DNA from: Seminavis robusta
Lineage: Eukaryota > Bacillariophyta > Bacillariophyceae > Naviculales > Naviculaceae
Reading direction: 5' to 3'
DNA: 22,130 nt
Assembly: GCA_903772945.1 (NCBI GenBank)
Contig: CAICTM010001822.1
Location: forward strand, 1-22,130
The notes beneath the pieces were generated by a model, which was not told where the DNA came from, made no database searches, and saw only the letters and a list, made by a program, of their open reading frames with translations. Shown piece after piece: positions 9,554-16,558 of the stretch. Position 1 is the stretch's first letter. Each line of letters begins with the position of its first letter. The position numbers and the translations under genes are program-made.

Positions 9554-10221
9554 GCCGGAAAGAAAGGATGCTGCCACATGGACGCAGATGCAAGCTCCCC
9601 TTGATGCGTCCTTGTTGCAAACACGACACTGGCCAGGAAGGAGAGAAAGAAGGAAGGGCTTGACGCACGATTACAGCAAGAGCTAGTCAGCAGCCCGTCA
9701 GCTAGCTACCGGTAGAACAAATAAATAGATCTAATAAATCGAAAGAGCAAATGCAATTCAGGAAGTCCACAAAATTGCCACCATTCATAGTCAAAACGAT
9801 AAGGTGCACATGCACGAAGTTGAAAGAATCGTCGCAAGGGACTAGCCCCATATCCCAGCCACACTTGTCAAGCATGGTTGCATCGGTGAGAATTATAGTT
9901 TTTCCGTCCTTGAAATTCGATTCTTTGCAAAGTGGAAAGAGTGGAAAGTGTGAATAATATGTGCGTCATTTACCCACTGTCGAGGCATGCTGGACAAGGT
10001 CGGAAGGCATCTAGTCCCAATTGCCTCCGAGCACGAGGCAATCGAACTGCTAGCTACTGTACGCTACAAGGTACGATACCTACAGCTGATCCCATGGCGT
10101 GCCACGCCCCACGAAATCGAAATCGTAACAATGGATGGATTGACAACGCCACTGATTATATTAGCTACAGTACCTACCCTGACCCATGTGAAAACGTAAC
10201 GAATTTTGGCTAGTCTACTAG
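9554..10221. other. Convergent intergenic region P3 / Mpo1-like gene
   Basis: No supported gene in 668 bp. It contains the two AATAAA hexamers after P3, one TACCGGTA palindrome at 9707-9714, and a CTAG-rich stretch near 10210-10230 at the 3' end of the convergent gene. Confidence 0.5.
9720..9738 (+). promoter_or_regulatory. Candidate polyadenylation signals for P3
   Basis: Two AATAAA hexamers, at 9720-9725 and 9733-9738, lie about 170-185 bp downstream of the P3 stop codon. Only the motif and position support this. Confidence 0.35.
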
Positions 10222-10752
10222 CTAGCTAGTCCAGGCAATTTGGACCGAATGAGTCAGGGAAAGCCAGGATACTTGATCACTGCTAAGCACATCTGGCTCG
10301 TTGCGTTCCCATAGCCAATGACCCACAGCCACCTGTAGCGACGAGGCAATGAACCACATTCCCAAACTAACTATAGCGACAGTCATTTTATGCCTTTTAT
10401 CGTCTTTCTTATTAGCTCTTGGCTGTATCAGAATACACGAAATCCAAGGTGCCGCCACCATGAAGCCAAAAGAGGACAACCCGGACCATGGACTTTTTCC
10501 AATCACCAGTGATACCAACCCCATGTGGAAACCTACCCCAAGCACCAAGACGACATGGAGTTGTAGGTATGAGAGAGGCAACGTAGACTGGCAGATCACC
10601 GTAATAAACAGAAACGCCGAGAAGCACTCCACAGGTATCAAAACTCTGTGGAGCCACCGATTCTTCCACTCTTGGTGACTGGATTGGTAGAGTTGCAAGT
10701 CAAATTCATGCTGCTCCCTCAATGCTCGGCACCAACCATCCAATGACACCAT
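10222..10752 (-). CDS. Mpo1-like / DUF962 family four-helix membrane protein
   Basis: Frame of 176 aa from ATG at 10750-10752; the frame continues upstream to a GTG at 10806, but the ATG places the conserved motif at the expected distance from the N-terminus. Four hydrophobic segments are visible at about 37-54, 62-85, 92-110 and 124-147. The N-terminal motif Y22-x3-H26-x4-N31-x3-H35 ('YQSSHQEWKNRWLHRVLIP') and the C-terminal 'GHWLWERNEP' (H145, E149) match my memory of the DUF962/Mpo1-like family, whose yeast member is an ER Fe(II)-dependent dioxygenase acting in alpha-oxidation of 2-hydroxy fatty acids. The histidines and the helix count fit that family, but the substrate in this organism is unknown. 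The length of 176 is close to typical for the family. It lies convergent to P3 and divergent from the cyclase gene, with no sign of a functional link. Confidence 0.62.
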   Translation of the reverse strand: MVSLDGWCRALREQHEFDLQLYQSSHQEWKNRWLHRVLIPVECFSAFLFITVICQSTLPLSYLQLHVVLVLGVGFHMGLVSLVIGKSPWSGLSSFGFMVAAPWISCILIQPRANKKDDKRHKMTVAIVSLGMWFIASSLQVAVGHWLWERNEPDVLSSDQVSWLSLTHSVQIAWTS

Positions 10753-11895
10753 TATTGCAACAACAACAGAAATTTTAATGAAGCGAAGGAAATAACAACC
10801 TCTCACAGGCAGAGAAGAAGCTGTGTGTCTTTAGTAGAAAAGCAACATAATTGGCACATGCCAGCGCAGGCTCACCACTCACCATCTCTAACGCGATACT
10901 ACTCTAGCTAGCTAGTAGAGTAGCCACTGAGTTGCTGTGGCCTGTGGCCTGTGGCAGACGGGGTTGCCGTTCCTATTATTTGTTTTTTGGTTGCGACAGA
11001 GCTTTCTATGATTTCCCCCAGCAAGCCTGCTATTGCTATGCTACATGACATTGTACATGAATGTAGAGAACTAAACGTACTTGCACCTGCTACGGTACGG
11101 TACCGTGCGGATGGCCTACGGTACCAGGACTGTACCAGGTACTTGTACCGGAACCGTACTGTAGCTTGTACTGTGAGAGCTCATTGCTCTCAGCTTAACT
11201 TTTGAACTTCCGTGCGCGTGGCTGGGCCGTGATCTTGCAGGTGGCGGGATCAGATCTTAATACTTTGGTCCGGCAACCAACCTTCGCTGTGCCGAAGCAA
11301 TAAGAGAATGTTAAATCAAAACACCGCCAATTAATTATCAATTGGGAATATTGTGGCAAGTGAAAGAAAGCCAGAAGTGAGCAACTAACTGAGTAACTGA
11401 ACTTCTTCTTCTTTTAACTTCCGTCTTTGTTATGCCTTTCGAGCTCCTTTCGACAATCGTAATGACGAATTTCACGTGAACTTGGTACCGGTACGAGTAG
11501 CTACTTGAGTATGCATAGTGAGTACTCCATCAACAGTATTTGGCGGAAGATGGGATCCATGTCTTATTTCATACTGGATGTTACTGGAACAAGAAGAGGA
11601 ACCAGACAAGGTTGCGTGCGTGCATGGATTTTGGACTGTGAACTGAAGGCATCTGCCTCTGGCAGGGCAACAGAGCCACCAGAAGTTTGAAGTTTGCATT
11701 CGCTTTTTATTCTTTCGAGGGATCCAAAAAGAGTGAAGTGCTGTTGAGCCACACTGTTTTCACTCTCTTGATACCCTCCCTACCACGTACCCCAGCACCC
11801 GCCTGCTAAAGCGTCTTATTAAAAGCAACAAAACTCCGAGTGCTGCTTGCAAATAATTGTTGACATACGCACTGCGAGTACCTAGACTAGTATTG
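10753..11895. other. Divergent intergenic region before the cyclase, palindrome-rich
   Basis: About 1.14 kb with no supported gene; the short open frames here have no recognisable product. It holds a CTAG run at about 10903-10916, a dense cluster of GGTACC/GTACCGG elements at about 11090-11160, a hairpin with 7-bp arms TGAGAGC / GCTCTCA at 11174-11192, and a TACCGGTA at 11486-11493. Promoters for both flanking genes should be here; no clear TATA box was chosen. Confidence 0.5.
11174..11192. repeat. Short inverted repeat (7-bp stem, 5-nt loop)
   Basis: TGAGAGC at 11174-11180 pairs perfectly with GCTCTCA at 11186-11192 across TCATT, directly after a run of GGTACC-like palindromes. Role unknown. 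Confidence 0.5.
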
Positions 11896-14800
11896 ATGAC
11901 AACCATGATGGTATCTCGGCAAGCAGAACACGACGATGTCCACACCGACGGCGTTTGGATCGCAGCGGATGCAAATGGTCCTCATAGCATGATGGACTGC
12001 AGTACGTTATCTCAATCCTGCTTTCCAACACCAGGAGATTTGGCTGCTACCCATGCTGCTACCCTTGGAGGCATTAACCACACCAATGTCCCTCCTGGGG
12101 ATACCCCTCCCAAAGGCGATGCTGTGACTGGTCATTATCTAGATAACAACAACAACAACAACAAGAGTCGTATACCAGAAGAATTTGATAATTATTCGGC
12201 GCACAGCAATGCTTCCAGGAGATCCGCAGCAAATCCCGAACATCGTCGTTCCCCCCAGAAAAAGATTTCCAGAGCTCAATCTTGGAGTGGAGATACCATC
12301 GACTCGGAATCGAGGGATCGAGCTCCTCGAGCTGGGAGACGACCTACGAGTCGTTTTAGCAACACTAACAACAGCGATGCCGATGGTGGTGACACTCGCA
12401 ACAGCACTGGCACCTACGACCGATGGTCTCCCCAACAACAACCACGGCCTCGCATTCAACGACCCAATCGGCCACCCATTGCGCGACGCTCCAAAAGTCA
12501 AGGAGACGACGATGATTATTCCTATTCCGGCGGTATTTTGAGCGACGACGATACTCAAAATAACAACCACAGTCCTCGTGGTCGTGCATCGTCTCCGGCC
12601 AGTTTTCAACGAAAACCAGTGGGACGAAATAATTCGGGAACATCCATATTGAGCAGTGCGGCCAGTAGTGTCGCCAGCAATTCCAGTATGAGCAGTTACG
12701 GACAAACACGAGAAGAACGTCGCGATTCGTCACGACGCTTATCCAAAGCACGCAAAAAGAAGGCCGAGCAACGCCGGTATCAGGCCGCCTCGCAAGCTCC
12801 CAGGAGTCCCAAACGACCCGATCGAGAGTTGTCGTCGCCGTCGTCCGAATGCGAGTCTTCTTACGACGCCAGTTTGGAGGAGGAACATCCTCATCATTTG
12901 CTACCGGTAGAGCAGCCTACTAGTGGTGGTGGTGGTGCTGACAGTCGAAAATCCTACGATAGTCCCCCCCAACAACCGACCGCGCGACAAGCATCGGCGG
13001 TGTATGGAAGCAACAATAACAACATGGCAGCCTCCTCGGCGGACCCAACGACGACGGCGGCATGCACAAGATCGTCTTATGGATCCTACGATAGCTTGCC
13101 ACAACCTGGCTTGCGCAAGGATTCCTTTCATGGACAAAACGGCGAGGACTATGGAACTAGTAGTATCGAAAACAACAAGGCCGTGCGCAAAAATACCAAC
13201 GTGTCGGTTCCCATGCGACATCCCAGCAGAAACTCCATTCTCGATCATAGCCACGACGAGCAGGATTCCAGAAACAACTCTTTGCCTGTGGATTCCAATC
13301 ATGGTGGCGGTGGAGCCTCCTCGATGCTGGATTCGAATCATGGTGGAACTTCGGTGGAACAAAGTGAGGCTTCGACGTACGAAAGCATAGAATCCAGCCA
13401 CGACAGTAGGAGTGCTGGGGTGCGGAAATCCAAACGAGGCAGTCTCGCGGATCATGGAAGGCGAGTGTCTCTCGCCGATATCTTTCCCAAGCACGTGGCA
13501 CAAGCCCTCAAAGATGGCAAGAGAGTAAAGGCAACCCACAAAGATTGTGTCACTATTTTCTTTTCCGATATTGTTGGTAAGCCAATTTCAATGTCGTCTC
13601 TTTCTTACGGATGGATGGTTGGTGTGGTCCAAAAACTCACGTCCTTTTGCTGCTGCTGCTTTTGTTTCAGGTTTCACGGACATTTCCTCTACCCTCCCTC
13701 CTGCCAAGGTGGCTGGCATGCTACATAGACTCTACAAAAAGCTGGATAGGCTGTCCATCAAACATGATATCTACAAAGTGTAAGAACACAGTACTTGCCT
13801 GTGTGTTTTGTGTGTTTTGTGTGTGTTCAAAAAGTGTTGCTGGATATGTCCATCTAATCACCTTTCTTCCTAACGTACAACAGTGAAACTATTGGGGATG
13901 CCTTCATGGCTGTAGCCAATTGTACGTTTCCTTTTTGTTTGTTGTCGAGCAGGACAAGAACCAACGCTGCTCACCTCTCCGTTATGATTCATTTTTGTAT
14001 CGCAAACCCCCATCTTTTCAATATTCCTCTGCAGTGGTCAAGGATCAAGAAGAAGACCACGCCAAGAGAATTGCCGAGTTTGCAATCGAAGCCGTTGCTG
14101 CTGCTGGTACCGTGCTGATTGACAGAGATGATGCCGATAGGGGTTGTGTCAGCCTTCGTATTGGATTTCACTCAGGCGCTGTTGTGGCTGACGTTGTTGG
14201 CACACGTAATCCGAGATATTGTTTATTTGGGTAAGTGAATGAAAGCACCCTTGGAAGCAAAAGTTCGATCAATGCGGTTGTATACTCACGTTCACCTTTT
14301 GTCATTCGACTCTACAGAGACACGGGTACGCATTCTCTCGTTGGGGTGGCTATAACATCCAACTCCACGATTTACTCATTAGCAATTTTTGGTATTCCTC
14401 TTTTTGATTACAGTGAACACAGCTTCTCGTATGGAGTCCAATGGGAAACCGTAAGTTATAAGGCATTGATGTGCTCAACATTCATCGTTAACCAGTCGAA
14501 CTCATCAGCCTTTCCTCCAATCGATTGCAGAGGTCGCATCCATTGCTCCATGGATTCCGCAAGATTGCTCGAACAGCAGTGCCCTGGCTTGCCAATCCAT
14601 TCCAGAGGTCTCATTGACGTGAAAGGCAAAGGTAATTGAAACTTTCATTCACTCTTTGCTTCTGTCGTGTCTGCGAAACTCATCTGAACAACCACAACGA
14701 ACCTCTTGCTTTTCTATTTGTTTGCAAAGGTCAAATGCATACATTTTGGGTGAACGAGGAGACTGTGGCTCCATCCTATGATGACACGCAAAATGCTTCA

Positions 14801-15865
14801 AGGAGGACCTCCAAAGCCAGTAAATCCAGCAGCAAGAGCAGCACCCGCGAGTCGCTCCAAGGTTCATGCCACTGTGATCCTCCCAAACGTCCCCAGCGCA
14901 GGGGTAGTTGGGATGAAGAAGAGCAACCACCATTTCACGAGCCAACCTGCCCGCACCACCATGACCATGGCCATCATCATCACCAAGCGCCAAGTTCAAA
15001 GTACTGCAGAGAAACACAGAATGATTACAACCACGATGACCCGTATAGGCTTGGCCCCTCGAATACAGAACAACTCCGGGACAGGTCCCCTGCCGGCATG
15101 CGGGACACTTCGCGCCAATCTGGTCTCGACAGGTCTGGCTATGTAAACGCCAGTGATAATATGTCTCACAATTCACATGCCATTAGATCCATCTCCGCAA
15201 TGAGCGTTGTGTCCGATATCACAGATTTTACGGGAGCTTCCATTCCTGTAAGCACCGGGGGCAACAGCCGCCCAAGCATTGGACACCTGAGCCACTATCA
15301 TGATGAGAGGCAGATGGATCAAATCCCCGAAGCGCCCGCATACCAGCGCACTCAGACATGGTCCCATCCCAATTCCCACCCCAGCAATTTTGAGCAACCT
15401 CAGCCGTATCAAATGCAGCAGCAACATCAATATCAGCCCGCTCCGCCTCCGAACCATCATATTATGCAACAACCGTATCATGCTCCTCCTCCACCTCCTC
15501 CTCCCCATCATCAGATGCATCAGTCCTTTCAATCCCATTATCCTACTCCGCCACACCATCAGATGCAGCAGCAGTACCAGGTTCCTCATCCTTCCCACCC
15601 CCCTCCGCCTGCTAGCAATCCCCTGAAGGTTGAGATTGAACCTGGTGTGTTTCGCACATTGCGTGGCAAAGATGAGACACTTCATGCCATGGAATGTGGC
15701 TTCATGATTGATCTTAGCTGTATGGTGTGCACCATGCATGTCAGCTGCATTGCAGATGCTGAATTTGTCCTGTGTCCTGTGTGCAAGAGTGTCAGTCCTA
15801 TTGTGAATAACACAGGAAATGGTGGTGGCGTTGGGTTGGGAGTCGAACCGGATGACAATTCCTGA
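11896..15865 (+). CDS. Class III guanylate cyclase, eight exons, no membrane segment seen
   Basis: Predicted exons: 11896-13576, 13671-13779, 13884-13921, 14035-14230, 14318-14325, 14414-14450, 14531-14631, 14730-15865. All introns are GT-AG and 80-113 nt. The spliced length is 3306 nt, an exact frame of 1101 aa. The start is ATG 11896, since the open frame above it begins at TTG. Residues 1-530 are Ser/Asn/Arg-rich and probably disordered. The lead-in 'LADIFPKHVAQALKDGK' is followed by the catalytic domain (about 551-731): 'VTIFFSDIVGFT' (metal Asp near 558... within FSD), 'KVETIGDAF' (Glu598, metal Asp602), 'RYCLFGDTVNTASRMES' (Cys672, Asn679, Arg683) and 'KGKGQMHTFWVNE'. In class III cyclases this Glu/Cys pair selects guanine, so GTP to cGMP is the predicted reaction; Asn and Arg serve the transition state. 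A His/Pro/Gln-rich tail ends in a Cys cluster (1046-1075). No transmembrane helix or PDE domain is visible, but upstream exons cannot be excluded. Confidence 0.9.
14318..14325 (+). other. 8-nt microexon of the guanylate cyclase gene
   Basis: Exon 5 consists of only eight bases (AGACACGG) between an acceptor ending TCTACAG at 14317 and a donor GTACGC at 14326. It completes Gly675, supplies Asp676 and Thr677, and begins Val678 of the invariant 'FGDTVN' motif. Skipping it (joining 14230 to 14414) shifts the frame and destroys 'NTASRMES'. With it, both sides read in frame and the whole coding length is divisible by three. Confidence 0.85.
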
Positions 15866-15956
15866 GCAAGGTGCCACACTTTTGAAAATGTTGCAACGGT
15901 ACAGACTGATGGGCGAGCTGCAATGATGTGGTTTCATGTTTGAGTATTGTGCTGAT

Positions 15957-15962
15957 AATAAA
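15957..15962 (+). promoter_or_regulatory. Candidate polyadenylation signal of the cyclase gene
   Basis: AATAAA begins 92 bases after the cyclase stop codon, in an A/T-rich stretch. Motif and position only. Confidence 0.45.
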
Positions 15963-15991
15963 AGCAAAGTGCTGTTATAATAACTGACCCA

Positions 15992-16015
15992 ATCGAGTAC
16001 CAACTGGTACTCGAT
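15992..16015. repeat. Inverted repeat with 11-bp arms, just 3' of the cyclase gene
   Basis: ATCGAGTACCA at 15992-16002 and TGGTACTCGAT at 16005-16015 are perfect reverse complements separated only by AC. It lies 30 bases after the candidate poly(A) signal. Such a near-perfect palindrome could be a dimeric protein site or a transcript-end hairpin; nothing here decides. Confidence 0.75.
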
Positions 16016-16177
16016 GTGCGAAAATTTGCCGGGCTAGTCGATCATTCTAGAATTGACTCTGTTGAAATAGCTCTGACCGCACCAGAAGTTAGGTTGCTTT
16101 GGTCAGTACAGCCGGTCCTGAAGTCCAGTGGACCTCTTTGAATTGCATCTTGGAGAATGATGACTTAAGGTTGTAGA

Positions 16178-16193
16178 CTAGCTAGCTAGCTAG
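16178..16193. repeat. (CTAG)4 microsatellite
   Basis: Four perfect CTAG units, self-complementary. Related shorter CTAG runs occur near 10215-10229 and 10903-10916. Confidence 0.8.
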
Positions 16194-16558
16194 TAGAAGC
16201 TGACAGCGAAGACCAAGACACAATTAATTGTGTGCTCATCACATTAGTGTACCGGTGTGAGGTCTTTGGCAAAAGGCCAAAGAATGCCCAAGTGGCGACG
16301 GCCCGAGAGCTGGACCGGCCTAAGCTTCTGTTTTTAGCCAGTAGAGCTGTCACAGGACCGTTAAATTCAAATTTTCGAACTTCCTTTTTCTCTTTTTGAA
16401 CCAGCCTTCGTTCCTCGTGCTGTACTGTACGGTACGGTAGCTTCCTCTCTCTGCTTTGCTTCCGTTTGGGTACACGGAGAGCCCAGAGTGAGTGTGTTGT
16501 GTGTGAGAGAGGAACCTCTAAAGTTGGCAACAGTAAAGGGTGAAAGAGCTGATGAAAT

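Larger units (their letters stand above)
15866..16558. other. Intergenic region cyclase-P4
   Basis: No supported gene in 693 bp. It holds the AATAAA of the cyclase, a 24-bp inverted repeat at 15992-16015, a perfect (CTAG)4 run at 16178-16193, and a TACGGTACGG run at about 16427-16440. A short out-of-frame ATG at 16552 precedes the P4 start and would encode about 21 residues. Confidence 0.5.

Noticed and set aside
12139..12705. 188-codon minus-strand frame antisense to cyclase exon 1
   Set aside because: It mirrors the low-complexity Ser/Arg/Asn coding sequence on the plus strand; a shadow frame.
12901..13539. 212-codon minus-strand frame antisense to cyclase exon 1
   Set aside because: Shadow of the biased codon composition of the cyclase; it overlaps the conserved catalytic lead-in on the other strand.
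13801..13835. TGTGTTTTG repeats in cyclase intron 2 as a regulatory element
   Set aside because: A short low-complexity tract within an ordinary 104-nt intron; nothing more supports a role.
14235..14639. 134-codon plus-strand frame spanning cyclase introns 4 to 7
   Set aside because: It reads through the introns in one frame; the spliced frame restores every conserved cyclase motif, so this is chance.
15173..16003. 276-codon minus-strand frame antisense to cyclase exon 8
   Set aside because: It mirrors the His/Pro/Gln-rich repeats of the cyclase tail and has no independent support.
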